From assembly GCF_000802245.2 (NCBI RefSeq), contig NZ_CP021080.1, forward strand, positions 2,046,001 to 2,110,000: a stretch of DNA of 64,000 nt. Direction: 5' to 3'. How positions within the stretch are numbered: the stretch's first letter is position 1; each line of letters opens with the position of its first letter. The notes beneath the pieces are model-generated. The model was not told the origin of the DNA. It saw only the letters and a program-made list of their open reading frames with translations, and searched no databases. Shown in pieces: positions 7,381 to 15,332 of this stretch. The stretch is from Streptomyces pluripotens (GTDB lineage: Bacteria > Actinomycetota > Actinomycetes > Streptomycetales > Streptomycetaceae). A program made the translations under genes and the position numbers.

Positions 7381-8270
7381 ACGGCGGCCCCTCGCGGATG
7401 GTGCATCCCGGAGCGCAGGCCCGAGGTGATGGTCTTCTCCGTTTCAGTCGGGCCGAGGCCGTTGGCGGCTGCTGCGGCGAGCAGCTCGTCGACGATCTCG
7501 GCGGGCGTGAGGTCACCGCGGCCGGCGAGCGTGCCGAGCTTGAACGCGGCCCGGTGCAGGGTGTCGTTCCGGGTGCCGGGGGCAGCCGTGCGGACGGCGT
7601 CGGCCTCGGCGCGCAGCGCGGCGGCGGCGTACCCCGGGCGGGTGGTGCGCGGCGGGGTCAGAGGCAGCACTACCGCGTGCGCTGACTCGGGCGCAGCCGG
7701 GGCGACGAGCTCGCCGAGCCACTCGGGCAGGGCGAGGAGCTCGGCGTCGAGGCCGGTCAGCCATCGGTACGGGTCACCGTTCGCGGTTGAGGGCGGGGCG
7801 ACGACCTAGCCTCCGACCGCACGTACGTCGATCTTCCACCCGAGGCGGCCGGCGCTGTTGCGGATCTCGCCGTCGACCGGCGCTCGGTAGTAGAGGTGCT
7901 GGCCGCCCGATGCGGTGCGAACCGCCGGGGTGGTGCCGAATGGCCACCGAGTCCCGTGGCGGGCGTGCAACTCGGCGAGAACGTCGGCGCCGTCGGTGAT
8001 CCCGGGCAGGGTCCACTCGTCGGGCGGGGTGTCGCCCTTGGCCGTGTCGAGGTCCACCACAACAAGACCGGAGGGACCACAGGCGATGCCGACGCCGTAC
8101 GGCCCGTGCGACCACGCCCGTACGATCGCGTCCTTCTCTGTCGTGGCCCGCTGCTGCCACTCCTTCACGGCCGGCCGCTTGTCGTCGGGGCGGAGAGGAA
8201 ATACGTGCATGCCGTGGCTTGCGAGGTCGAGCACCTGCTCGACCCGCCGTGCCGTGTCGGTCTCGTTCAT
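7377..8270 (-). pseudogene. Bifunctional DNA primase/polymerase (prim-pol) interrupted by TAG
   Basis: Codons 1-154 give an N-terminal prim-pol domain: 'GMHVFPLRPDDKRPAVKEW', 'VVVDLDTAKGD' with the metal-binding DLD, and 'RTASGGQHLYYRAP'. The frame then meets TAG at 7806-7808 exactly where the family has Gly-Gly-Tyr-Val-Val-Ala-Pro: the sequence reads Gly-Gly-stop-Val-Val-Ala-Pro-Pro-Ser. The same frame continues to 7377 for 142 more codons, so a single TAC-to-TAG change explains it. The stop overlaps the RepA start (ATGA). Readthrough or suppression cannot be excluded, and a sequencing error is possible. Confidence 0.8.
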
Positions 8271-8344
8271 CGGGCGGCCCCGGACCGGCGTCCGGTGGGC
8301 AGGTACGGCAACGAGCGACGCGCGCGCTCAGTAGCCTGGGACAT
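8267..8344 (-). CDS. 25-residue mini-ORF coupled to the primase gene
   Basis: ATG at 8344 preceded by AAGGAAG at a good distance opens a 25-codon frame, very basic (seven Arg). Its TGA overlaps the primase ATG by four bases. The ribosome-binding site and the coupling suggest it is translated and sets the rate of primase synthesis, or encodes a small basic peptide. No family is known to me. Confidence 0.4.
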   Translation of the reverse strand: MSQATERARRSLPYLPTGRRSGAAR

Positions 8345-8469
8345 GAAGCTTCCTTACTGGCGGCGCAAGGTGGTCAGAGACCTCGCGCTCGCCGTGACTG
8401 TTCAGAGCTGGGCAGTGCTGAGGGGCTTCGGGGCCTCGGCTCGGTGTTAGCGCACCGGCCGGGGCCCGC

Positions 8470-8682
8470 CTATTCCGGCTGAACGCCGAGGAGTTCGAGC
8501 AGTTCGGCCGTGACCACGCGGTAGGCGCTGCCCAGGCGCAGCGTCCGTACGGGCATCTCGCCACGCTGGGCCAGTTGGTAGACCTTGCTCCGCCCCAGAC
8601 CAAGTGCGCGACCTGCTGTTACGAGGTCGACCGCAGGCGGGAGAGCGAGGAGATCCGATCGGGTCATGCTGTGCTGTGTCAC
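8470..8682 (-). CDS. AlpA/excisionase-like HTH protein
   Basis: 70 residues from GTG 8682, which has GAGG about 10 bases upstream; the in-frame ATG at 8667 lacks a visible site. The core reads 'DLVTAGRALGLGRSKVYQLAQRGEMPVRTLRLGSAYRVV', a short winged HTH of the excisionase/AlpA type (HTH_17). It is divergent from the XRE regulator and integrase pair, the usual place for xis/alpA. Likely roles are excision directionality or switching on of the leftward replication block. Confidence 0.75.
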   Translation of the reverse strand: MTQHSMTRSDLLALPPAVDLVTAGRALGLGRSKVYQLAQRGEMPVRTLRLGSAYRVVTAELLELLGVQPE

Positions 8683-8721
8683 TGAGTCACTACCTCTTCG
8701 GTTTTGGTGACAGGTGAGCAC

Positions 8722-8751
8722 AGAATGCACTTCAATGCTGGACAGTGTCAA
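8722..8751 (-). promoter_or_regulatory. Candidate promoter for the leftward xis-replication block
   Basis: Read on the minus strand, TTGACA (8751-8746) and CATTCT (8727-8722) are 18 bases apart, a fair vegetative promoter. It lies in the gap between the divergent HTH genes, where the XRE protein would be expected to bind. I see no clear operator palindrome. Confidence 0.35.
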
Positions 8752-8773
8752 TCAACTTGAATACTGTGCTTCC

Positions 8774-9526
8774 ATGACACAAGAGGAATGGCCTGCTCGA
8801 CTGGCCCGCACGATGGCCACTGAGGTCCGGCGCTTCCGCCAGGTACGCGGAATGAGCGCGCAGCAGCTCGCAGACCGCTGCGCCGAACTCGGCATGCCCA
8901 TCGCGCGATCTGTACTGGCCAACTTCGAGAGCGGTCGGCGACCGACCCTCTCTGTCGCCGAGCTCTTGGTCATCGCGCAGGCCCTGCGCGTACCACCGGC
9001 CGCCCTCGTCTTCCCTGTGGGCTACCAGGCAAGGATTGAAGTGCTGCCTGGCCGAAAGATCGACACGTTTCAAGCCACCCAGTGGTTCGGCGGCGAGGGG
9101 CTGGAACACAACCACCCCGAAGCCTGGCGCGCTACCGAGGAAGAGCGGGAACTCTTCCGCAGCGCGCCTGTCGGTGCGGACCTGGTCCGCGAGCACGAGC
9201 GGCTGGTACGCGCTCTCGTATCGCACCAGCTGCGGGCCGACGAAAAGATCAAGCGAGCCGCCCAGCTGGTCCACGACTTCGACTCCGAGCTTCGCGGCGC
9301 CCTGCTTCAAGTAGCCGACGCGATGACGGACAGCACGTACCGGACGGCCGAAGAGGTTGAGGAGATCAGGGCCGCGATTCGCGCCTTGGGCATGGAGCCC
9401 CCTGGGCTCCCGTACTACCTGGCTCCCTACTTCCAGGAAAAGATCGAACCACCGCCCACGGCCGAGGAGCTCCTCGCCATGGCCGATGCTCCGACCGACC
9501 CCGAGCCCCCCAAGGAGGCAGATTGA
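8774..9526 (+). CDS. XRE-family transcriptional regulator (possible element repressor)
   Basis: 250 residues from ATG 8774. An N-terminal Cro/C1-type HTH spans about residues 16-70: 'FRQVRGMSAQQLADRCAELG' followed by 'ARSVLANFESGRRPTLSV'. The rest is a charged helical region with no protease or kinase motif. It is divergent from the Xis-like gene and its TGA overlaps the integrase start (TTGA at 9523-9526), so regulator and integrase are made together. This is the arrangement of Stl/CI-like master repressors in satellites and prophages. The role is inferred from position. Confidence 0.75.
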   Translation: MTQEEWPARLARTMATEVRRFRQVRGMSAQQLADRCAELGMPIARSVLANFESGRRPTLSVAELLVIAQALRVPPAALVFPVGYQARIEVLPGRKIDTFQATQWFGGEGLEHNHPEAWRATEEERELFRSAPVGADLVREHERLVRALVSHQLRADEKIKRAAQLVHDFDSELRGALLQVADAMTDSTYRTAEEVEEIRAAIRALGMEPPGLPYYLAPYFQEKIEPPPTAEELLAMADAPTDPEPPKEAD

Positions 9527-10995
9527 AAGGCCACGTGTTCAAGCGGTGCCAGTGCCCCGCCCAGTACGACGCCAAGGGCCGGCGCAAGAACTGCAAGAAG
9601 GCCCACGGTTCCTGGTACTACGCCGCCGACACCGGGATCGAGAAGGACGGCAAGCGGCAGCAGCTCAAGAAGGGCGGGTTCGCCACGGCCGACGAGGCCG
9701 AGCGCGAGCTGAGCACCGTTCTCGCCCGGATCAGTGAGGGCAGCTACACCCACGACGACGGGCAGACCGTCGAGCAGTGGCTCAAGAAGTGGATGGAGCT
9801 CAAGGAGCGGGCGGGCCGGCGCCCAACGACGCTCCGCTCGTACCGGCACCACATCGACGACTACCTCGTGCCGCACCTCGGCCGCATACGCCTGCGCGAC
9901 CTGCGGCCCTCGCACGTCGACAAGCTGCTCGCCGAGGTCAATGACGGGAAGCGGAAGACGGCGACCGTGCGCCGGATACACGCGACGCTGCGCAGCGCCC
10001 TGACAACCGCGGTGAAGCAGCAGCTCATCACCTTCAACATGGCGAAGAACGTCGAGCTGCCGACCTCTCAGCGCCCCAAGGTCATCCCGTGGGAGCCGGC
10101 CGAGCTCGGCGCCTTCCTCGACCACATCGGCACGCACCGCCTCGGCGCCCTCTTCGAGGTGATCGCCGGAACGGGCCTGCGCCGCGGCGAGGCGTGCGGG
10201 CTCCGATGGGACGACGTCGACTTCGCCCGGCGGGTGATCGTCGTGCGGCAGCAGATCGTGCAGGTGTCCGGGCTCAAGAAGCGGGACATGCCTCCCGTGG
10301 CGTGCCCGTACTGCGAAGGGGGACACATCGATCTGGTGTTCTCCCGGCCCAAGACGGCGAGCGGCGAGGATCGGATCATCGACCTCGACGAGCTGACCGT
10401 CGGTGCGCTCCTGAGTCACAAGCTGCGGCAGGAGGAGGAGCGCCGCAAGTGGAAGTCGGCGTACCGGGACCACGGGCTCGTGTTCGCCCATGAGGACGGC
10501 GATGCCCTGCGCCCGGATCACGTCTCCAAGCTCTTCGGCAGGCTGATCGACGCCGTCCGGTTCGAGGACGACGCACACCTGCCCGACGGGGAGCGCCGAC
10601 GGCTGCGGCGGGTACGGCTGCACGACCTGCGGCACGGACAGGCTTCGCTGATGCTCGCCGCCGGGGTCGACATGGCGATCGTGTCGAAGCGCCTCGGGCA
10701 CTCCACGGTGACGATCACCACAGACCTGTACTCACACCTGCTGGGTGGAGTCGGGCGCGACGCGGCCGAGAAGGCGGCGTCCCTCGTGCCGCGCCGACGG
10801 CGCGAGCAGGTCCAACCGGGGGACTCTCGTTCCCAGGTGGTTCCCAGCCAAAGGCTTGAGCTCGACTCGCCTGATGGCACAACACCCCCCGGAAACGCCA
10901 AAGCCGCAGGTGAGATCGTTTCTTCACCTGCGGCTCGCAGTGGGGCGGGTGGGACTCGAACCCACGGCCGACGGATTATGAGTCCGCTGCTCTAA
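9523..10995 (+). CDS. int: Tyrosine site-specific integrase
   Basis: 490 residues from TTG 9523 (AAGGAGG at 9512-9518). An N-terminal Arm-type DNA-binding region holds a Cys cluster (CQCPAQY...KNC). A SAM-like core-binding domain (about 85-165) is followed by a catalytic domain: Arg in 'GTGLRRGEACGLRW', His-Asp-Leu-Arg-His in 'RLHDLRHGQAS', and the nucleophile Tyr in 'STVTITTDLYSHL'. A Cys-His insert (VACPYCEGGH) interrupts the catalytic domain. The last 18 codons overlap the convergent tRNA gene at 10941, marking this as the attachment site and this as the integrase of the element to the left. Confidence 0.93.
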   Translation: MKGHVFKRCQCPAQYDAKGRRKNCKKAHGSWYYAADTGIEKDGKRQQLKKGGFATADEAERELSTVLARISEGSYTHDDGQTVEQWLKKWMELKERAGRRPTTLRSYRHHIDDYLVPHLGRIRLRDLRPSHVDKLLAEVNDGKRKTATVRRIHATLRSALTTAVKQQLITFNMAKNVELPTSQRPKVIPWEPAELGAFLDHIGTHRLGALFEVIAGTGLRRGEACGLRWDDVDFARRVIVVRQQIVQVSGLKKRDMPPVACPYCEGGHIDLVFSRPKTASGEDRIIDLDELTVGALLSHKLRQEEERRKWKSAYRDHGLVFAHEDGDALRPDHVSKLFGRLIDAVRFEDDAHLPDGERRRLRRVRLHDLRHGQASLMLAAGVDMAIVSKRLGHSTVTITTDLYSHLLGGVGRDAAEKAASLVPRRRREQVQPGDSRSQVVPSQRLELDSPDGTTPPGNAKAAGEIVSSPAARSGAGGTRTHGRRIMSPLL

Positions 10996-11000
10996 CCGGC
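10941..11000. other. Probable attachment site (right end of the element)
   Basis: The integrase stop (10993-10995) lies inside the tRNA gene and the tRNA 3' end faces the integrase. This is the standard layout of elements inserted into tRNA 3' ends. The core should start at or near 10941 and extend some tens of bases into the tRNA. No second copy of TGGGACTCGAACCCAC was seen between 1 and 10,900, so the opposite end lies left of the window. Confidence 0.6.
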
Positions 11001-11014
11001 TGAGCTACCGCCCC
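10941..11014 (-). tRNA. tRNA-Met (anticodon CAT), integration target
   Basis: Minus-strand 74-nt cloverleaf: acceptor GGGGCGG pairs with CCGCCCC, D-arm GCTCAGCCGGTTAGAGC, anticodon loop CTCATAA with anticodon CAT, and T-arm GTGGG/CCCAC around TTCGAGT. The discriminator base is A and no CCA is encoded. Elongator Met is the likely identity; a lysidine-modified tRNA-Ile2 also reads CAT and cannot be excluded. The integrase gene runs into its 3' half from the left, so the gene is restored at the element junction. Confidence 0.9.
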
Positions 11015-11155
11015 ATAGCGGCGTGTCGCGTACAAGTGTGCGCGCCGTCTGCCGCAGCATAGCCGCTCATACGATCTCCTGCCTCGGATGGTCGGCTTCT
11101 GCGCTGCTCATGGCCTTGAGACACCTCCGCAGGCGCCGCGGTTCCCGCAGATATG

Positions 11156-11177
11156 AAAAAGGACCCCTGAGGGGTCC
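11156..11177 (-). terminator. Intrinsic terminator of the tRNA-Asn pair
   Basis: On the minus strand GGACCCC-TCA-GGGGTCC (11177-11161) is followed directly by TTTTT (11160-11156): a 7-bp stem with a 3-base loop and a U-tract. It lies 13 bases past the end of the first tRNA-Asn and is a textbook rho-independent terminator. Confidence 0.85.
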
Positions 11178-11189
11178 TCGTTCAGCGCG

Positions 11190-11262
11190 CTCCCCCGACT
11201 GGACTCGAACCAGTAACCTGCCGGTTAACAGCCGGCTGCTCTGCCAATTGAGCTACGGAGGA
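11190..11262 (-). tRNA. tRNA-Asn (anticodon GTT), copy 1
   Basis: 73-nt cloverleaf on the minus strand. Acceptor TCCTCCG pairs with CGGGGGA (one T-G pair), anticodon loop CTGTTAA with anticodon GTT, T-loop TTCGAGT, discriminator G. It is identical over its length to the copy at 11269, with a 6-base spacer between them. The pair is cotranscribed leftward and ends at the terminator at 11156. Confidence 0.95.
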
Positions 11263-11268
11263 CCGAAG

Positions 11269-11341
11269 CTCCCCCGACTGGACTCGAACCAGTAACCTGC
11301 CGGTTAACAGCCGGCTGCTCTGCCAATTGAGCTACGGAGGA
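11269..11341 (-). tRNA. tRNA-Asn (anticodon GTT), copy 2
   Basis: 73-nt cloverleaf identical to the copy at 11190-11262, including the GTT anticodon and acceptor stem. It is the promoter-proximal copy of the pair. Tandem duplication is the simple explanation. Confidence 0.95.
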
Positions 11342-11499
11342 TCGCCTCGATTGCATCGAACGTACCTACCTGGACATCGCCAGGGGGCGGGCGCTCGCTG
11401 CGACACATACATTAGCGCAAGCAGGGGGGTGCTCCGCCAATCGGTATCCCCCGGTGTCGACGCCGCACCAGAGACCTAGGCAAGGGAAGGGTGGCAGCC

Positions 11500-11805
11500 A
11501 TGCGCTACCGGCTCACATTCGTCGCCGGACTGGCCCTCGGTTACGTACTCGGCACGAGGGCCGGACGGGAGCGCTACGAGCAGCTGAAGAAGTCTGCCAG
11601 GCAGCTCGCGCAGAACCCGGCCGTACGCAACACCGCCGAGGCGGCGGCCCAGCAGAGCCGTGTGTACGCCGGGAAGGCCTTCCACACGGTGAGTGACAAG
11701 GTGGGCGAGCGCGTCCCCGAGTCCGTGGCCAAGCGGGTGCGGTCCCTCCGGGAGCGCAACATCAACGGCGCGGGCGAGGACGACTGGGGCACAAGCAACA
11801 CCTAG
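11500..11805 (+). CDS. YtxH-type small membrane protein
   Basis: 101 residues from ATG 11500, with AAGGGAAGGG about 10 bases upstream; a GTG three codons earlier would sit on the site itself. One N-terminal hydrophobic segment ('LTFVAGLALGYVLGTRAG', about 4-21) carries the glycine pattern of YtxH proteins. A long charged amphipathic helix follows. The family is stress-linked in Gram-positives and its biochemical role is unknown. It is followed by a terminator and by the sugar-kinase gene on the same strand. Confidence 0.75.
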   Translation: MRYRLTFVAGLALGYVLGTRAGRERYEQLKKSARQLAQNPAVRNTAEAAAQQSRVYAGKAFHTVSDKVGERVPESVAKRVRSLRERNINGAGEDDWGTSNT

Positions 11806-11828
11806 GAACGCCCTTCGAGGGGGGTCCC

Positions 11829-11850
11829 GTCCCTGCCCAGGGACTTTCTT
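11829..11850 (+). terminator. Intrinsic terminator after the YtxH gene
   Basis: GTCCCT-GCCC-AGGGAC (11829-11844) is followed by TTTCTT. The short stem with a T-rich tail lies 24 bases past the stop codon. Confidence 0.65.
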
Positions 11851-11898
11851 ACTCGCCTTCGGCCGAAGCAGGCCCGGCGGTACGGCAAAATTCTCGGC

Positions 11899-13356
11899 AT
11901 GGGGATAGTCGCCGGGTTGGACAGCTCGCCCGATTTCACTCGCATCGTGGTCTGCGACACGGACACAGGGGCCGTGCTCAGGCAGGGTTACGCCCCGCAT
12001 CCGGTCGACGCACCGGAAGGCGGCGGGGGCCGGCCCAGCGATGTGGACCCGCAGGCCTGGCTGCTGTCCCTGGGCGAGGCCGCCGGGGGCGGTCTACTGG
12101 AGGGCGTGCAGGCCATCGGCGTCTCCGCGCAGCAGAACGCGCTGATCCCGCTGGACGCACAGGGCGGCACGGTACGTCCGGCGCTGGTGGGCAGCGACAA
12201 GCGCGCTCAGGTCGCCGCCGCCGATCTGATCGACGCGCTGGGAGGCAGGGAGGCCTGGGCGCAGGCGGTCGGATGCGTGCCGCAGGCCGGCCAGCCCGTC
12301 ACCAAGTTGCGCTGGCTCGCCAAGAACGAGCCGGAGAACGCGCGCCGCACGGCCCTGCTGCTGCAGGCCCACGACTGGTTGGTGTGGCAGTTGCTCGGGC
12401 GGCCGGTGCGGCGGACCACCGATCGCGGTGGTGCTTCCGGCACCGGGTACTGGTCCGCGGCCACCGGCGCCTACCGGCCCGACCTGGTCGAGCTGGCGCT
12501 CGGACACCAGGCGATCCTGCCGGAGGTGATCGGCCCGGCGGACGCGGCCGGTACGACCCCGGAGGGGCTGCTCATCTCCACGGGGACCGGGGAGACGATG
12601 GCCGCCGCGTTCGGGCTCGGAATCGGGCTGGGGGACGCCGTCGTGTCGCTCGGCGCCTCCGGGTCCGTGATGGCCGTGCATCCCGAGGCACTCGCCGACC
12701 AGTCCGGGATGATCACTTCCCTTGCCGACGCCACTGGTATGCACCTGCCGGTCGTCACCACGTTGAACGCCGTGCGGGCCCTGCGCGGCACCGCCGAACT
12801 CCTCGGTCTGCAGGATCTGGAAGGCCTGTCAGAGCTGGCGATGAAGTCCACGCCGGGGGCGCACGGACTGGTGCTGCTGCCCTATCTGGAGGGTGAGCGG
12901 ACACCGAACCTGCCACACACCGCGGGGACGCTCGCGGGGCTGCGGCGCGAGTCGATGAAGCCCGAGCATCTCGCACGGGCCGCGTTCGAGGGCATGCTGT
13001 GCGGGCTCGCCGACGCGCTGGACGTGCTGCGCGGACGGGGCGTGGAGGTCCGCCGGGTCTTCCTGCTCGGGCCGGCCGCCGAACTGCCTGCCGTGCAGGC
13101 CGCGGCGCCCTCGCTGTTCGGCGCACAGGTCGTCGTACCGCAACCCGCGGACTACGCGGCGATCGGTGCGGCCCGACAGGCCGCATGGGCGCTTGGGGTG
13201 TCACAGGGCACGCTCGACCCGCGTACCCCGCCGGCCTGGCAGGGCCCGGCGGCTCAGGTGCTGGAACCGGGCGAGGACCTGGCGGTGGGGCAGGCGGTGC
13301 GGCAGCAGTTCACTTCGGTGCGGGAACAGACCCATCCGGGAGCGTTCGGCTCGTGA
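11899..13356 (+). CDS. xylB: FGGY-family carbohydrate kinase, xylulokinase-like
   Basis: 485 residues, two actin-like ATPase domains. The N-terminal phosphate loop starts 'GLDSSPDFTRIVVCD', and the family loop 'GVSAQQNALIPLD' corresponds to the xylulokinase substrate region (usually QMHG). 'STGTGETMAAAFGLG' and 'SLGASGSVMAVHPEA' form the second ATPase phosphate loop. The length matches D-xylulokinases, which phosphorylate D-xylulose into the pentose phosphate pathway. Some substrate residues differ from E. coli XylB (QQNA rather than QMHG), so another ketose is possible. No xylose isomerase lies nearby. Confidence 0.75.
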   Translation: MGIVAGLDSSPDFTRIVVCDTDTGAVLRQGYAPHPVDAPEGGGGRPSDVDPQAWLLSLGEAAGGGLLEGVQAIGVSAQQNALIPLDAQGGTVRPALVGSDKRAQVAAADLIDALGGREAWAQAVGCVPQAGQPVTKLRWLAKNEPENARRTALLLQAHDWLVWQLLGRPVRRTTDRGGASGTGYWSAATGAYRPDLVELALGHQAILPEVIGPADAAGTTPEGLLISTGTGETMAAAFGLGIGLGDAVVSLGASGSVMAVHPEALADQSGMITSLADATGMHLPVVTTLNAVRALRGTAELLGLQDLEGLSELAMKSTPGAHGLVLLPYLEGERTPNLPHTAGTLAGLRRESMKPEHLARAAFEGMLCGLADALDVLRGRGVEVRRVFLLGPAAELPAVQAAAPSLFGAQVVVPQPADYAAIGAARQAAWALGVSQGTLDPRTPPAWQGPAAQVLEPGEDLAVGQAVRQQFTSVREQTHPGAFGS

Positions 13357-13359
13357 CAC

Positions 13360-13484
13360 GGACCCGTGAGGCTACCGCCCCGTGGAGACCACGGGCGGTG
13401 GGCCACGGTCGGCGGGCCACGGACCCGTAAGGGCGTGGACCCGTCTTCCGTGGGCGTGTGCACCGGTATTGCGGACCCGTAAGG
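13360..13484. repeat. Three direct copies of GGACCCGTRAGG
   Basis: GGACCCGTGAGG at 13360-13371 and GGACCCGTAAGG at 13421-13432 and 13473-13484, spaced 61 and 52 bases start to start, between the kinase gene and the ABC exporter operon. A partial fourth core, GGACCCGT, occurs at about 13437. Possible operators for the exporter; none is known to me. Confidence 0.5.
13374..13399 (+). terminator. Hairpin after the sugar kinase
   Basis: ACCGCCCCGTGG (13374-13385), loop AGA, and CCACGGGCGGT (13389-13399) pair with one bulged C. There is no T-run, so it is a Streptomyces-style hairpin terminator 17 bases past the stop. Confidence 0.5.
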
Positions 13485-13598
13485 CCGTAACCGCGTCGCT
13501 GTCGGCCTAATTGGTTGGGGTAACGCAGGCGGAGTATCCGACGATAAGGGCCGGGGGTGCACTGACCAGCCCCTGTCGCCGACTCCGAGAGACGTAGC

Positions 13599-15332
13599 GT
13601 GCTCATACGACTTCTGCGGACCTATCTCAGGCCCTACAAGAAACCCATCGCCTTCCTGGTGCTGCTGCAGTTCCTGCAGACCTGCGCCACGCTCTACCTG
13701 CCCACCCTGAACGCGGACATCATCGACAACGGAGTCGTGAAGGGGGACACGGACTACATCCTGTCCTTCGGCGGCCTGATGATCGGCATCTCACTCGCCC
13801 AGGTGGTGTGCAACATCGGTGCGGTGTACTTCGGTGCCCGGACCGCCGCCGCGCTCGGCCGCGACGTGCGCGGTGCCGTCTTCGACCGGGTGCAGTCCTT
13901 CTCCTCGCGTGAGGTGGGTCACTTCGGTGCGCCCTCGCTCATCACCCGTACGACGAACGACGTGCAACAGGTACAGATGCTGGCCCTGATGACGTTCACG
14001 CTCATGGTGTCGGCACCCATCATGTGCGTCGGCGGCATCGTGCTGGCGCTCGGCCTGGATGTGCCGCTGTCCGGGGTACTGGTCGCGGTCGTACCCGTGC
14101 TCGGCATCGGCGTGACGCTGATCGTGCGCCGGCTGCGGCCGCTGTTCCGGGCCATGCAGTCCCGGCTCGACACGGTGAACCGGGTGCTGCGCGAGCAGAT
14201 CACCGGCAACCGGGTGATCCGCGCGTTCGTCCGGGACGAGTACGAGCAGGGCCGGTTCGGCAAGGCGAACGCCGATCTGACCGAGATGCAGCTGGCCACC
14301 GGCCGGATGCTCGCGCTGATGTTCCCGATGGTCATGACCGTGGTGAACCTGTCGTCCATCGCGGTGGTGTGGTTCGGCGCGCACCGCATCGACAGCGGCG
14401 GGATGCAGATCGGCGACCTGACCGCGTTCCTCGCCTATCTGATGCAGATCGTCATGTCCGTGATGATGGCCACCTTTATGTTCATGATGGTCCCGCGCGC
14501 GGAGGTGTGCGCCGAGCGCATCCAGGAGGTCCTGGGAACCGATTCGAGCGTGGTGCCGCCGCAGGCTCCGGTCACCGAGCTGCGCCGACACGGACACCTG
14601 GAGATCCGGGGTGCGGGCTTCCGCTACCCGGGTGCCGAGGAACCAGTGCTCAAGTCCATCGACCTGGTGGCCCGGCCCGGTGAGACAACCGCCGTGATCG
14701 GCTCCACCGGCAGTGGAAAGTCGACGCTGCTCGGGCTGGTTCCCAGGCTGTTCGACGTCACCGAGGGCGAGGTGCTGGTCGACGGCGTGAACGTGCCAGA
14801 GGTCGACCCGGAACTGCTGGCGAAAACGGTCGGGCTGGTGCCGCAAAAGCCGTACCTGTTCGCGGGTACGGTCGCCACCAACCTGCGCTACGGCAACCCG
14901 GATGCCACCGACGAGGAGCTGTGGCACGCGCTGGAAGTCGCACAGGCCAGGGACTTCGTGCAGCAGCTGGAGGGTGGACTGAACGCGCCGATCGCACAGG
15001 GCGGCACCAATGTCTCGGGCGGCCAGCGCCAGCGCCTCGCCATCGCCCGCACCTTGGTGCAGTGCCCGGAGATCTACCTCTTCGACGATTCCTTCTCCGC
15101 GCTCGACTACGCCACCGACGCGGCCCTGCGCGCCGCGCTCACCCGCGAGACCGCCGAAGCGACCGTCGTCATCGTCGCCCAGCGGGTGGCGACCATCCGG
15201 GACGCCGACCGGATCATCGTGCTGGACGAGGGCCGGGTGGTCGGCTCCGGCCGGCACCACGAACTAATGGCGGACAACGAGACCTACCGGGAGATCGTGC
15301 TCTCCCAGCTGACGGAAGCGGAGGCTGCCTGA
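13599..15332 (+). CDS. ABC exporter half-transporter, degenerate-site subunit
   Basis: 577 residues: six transmembrane helices (about 1-310) then a nucleotide-binding domain. Walker A is GSTGSGKST and the signature 'VSGGQRQRLAIARTL' is good. The catalytic carboxylate after Walker B is Asp instead of Glu ('IYLFDDSFSALD'), and the switch His is Gln ('VIVAQRVAT'). Such residues mark the non-hydrolytic half-site of heterodimeric type IV exporters. Translation is coupled to the next gene by TGATG. Substrate unknown; multidrug or lipid export is typical of the family. GTG start at 13599 with only a weak ribosome site. Confidence 0.9.
   Translation: MLIRLLRTYLRPYKKPIAFLVLLQFLQTCATLYLPTLNADIIDNGVVKGDTDYILSFGGLMIGISLAQVVCNIGAVYFGARTAAALGRDVRGAVFDRVQSFSSREVGHFGAPSLITRTTNDVQQVQMLALMTFTLMVSAPIMCVGGIVLALGLDVPLSGVLVAVVPVLGIGVTLIVRRLRPLFRAMQSRLDTVNRVLREQITGNRVIRAFVRDEYEQGRFGKANADLTEMQLATGRMLALMFPMVMTVVNLSSIAVVWFGAHRIDSGGMQIGDLTAFLAYLMQIVMSVMMATFMFMMVPRAEVCAERIQEVLGTDSSVVPPQAPVTELRRHGHLEIRGAGFRYPGAEEPVLKSIDLVARPGETTAVIGSTGSGKSTLLGLVPRLFDVTEGEVLVDGVNVPEVDPELLAKTVGLVPQKPYLFAGTVATNLRYGNPDATDEELWHALEVAQARDFVQQLEGGLNAPIAQGGTNVSGGQRQRLAIARTLVQCPEIYLFDDSFSALDYATDAALRAALTRETAEATVVIVAQRVATIRDADRIIVLDEGRVVGSGRHHELMADNETYREIVLSQLTEAEAA

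Noticed and set aside
8343..8450. 35-codon plus-strand frame opposite the primase leader
   Set aside because: No ribosome site, no conserved look, and it lies antisense to the better supported mini-ORF and the gap before it.
10941..11014. Calling the CAT tRNA as tRNA-Ile2
   Set aside because: Lysidine-type Ile2 cannot be told from sequence by eye; the anticodon and loop suit elongator Met, so Met is given with the alternative noted.
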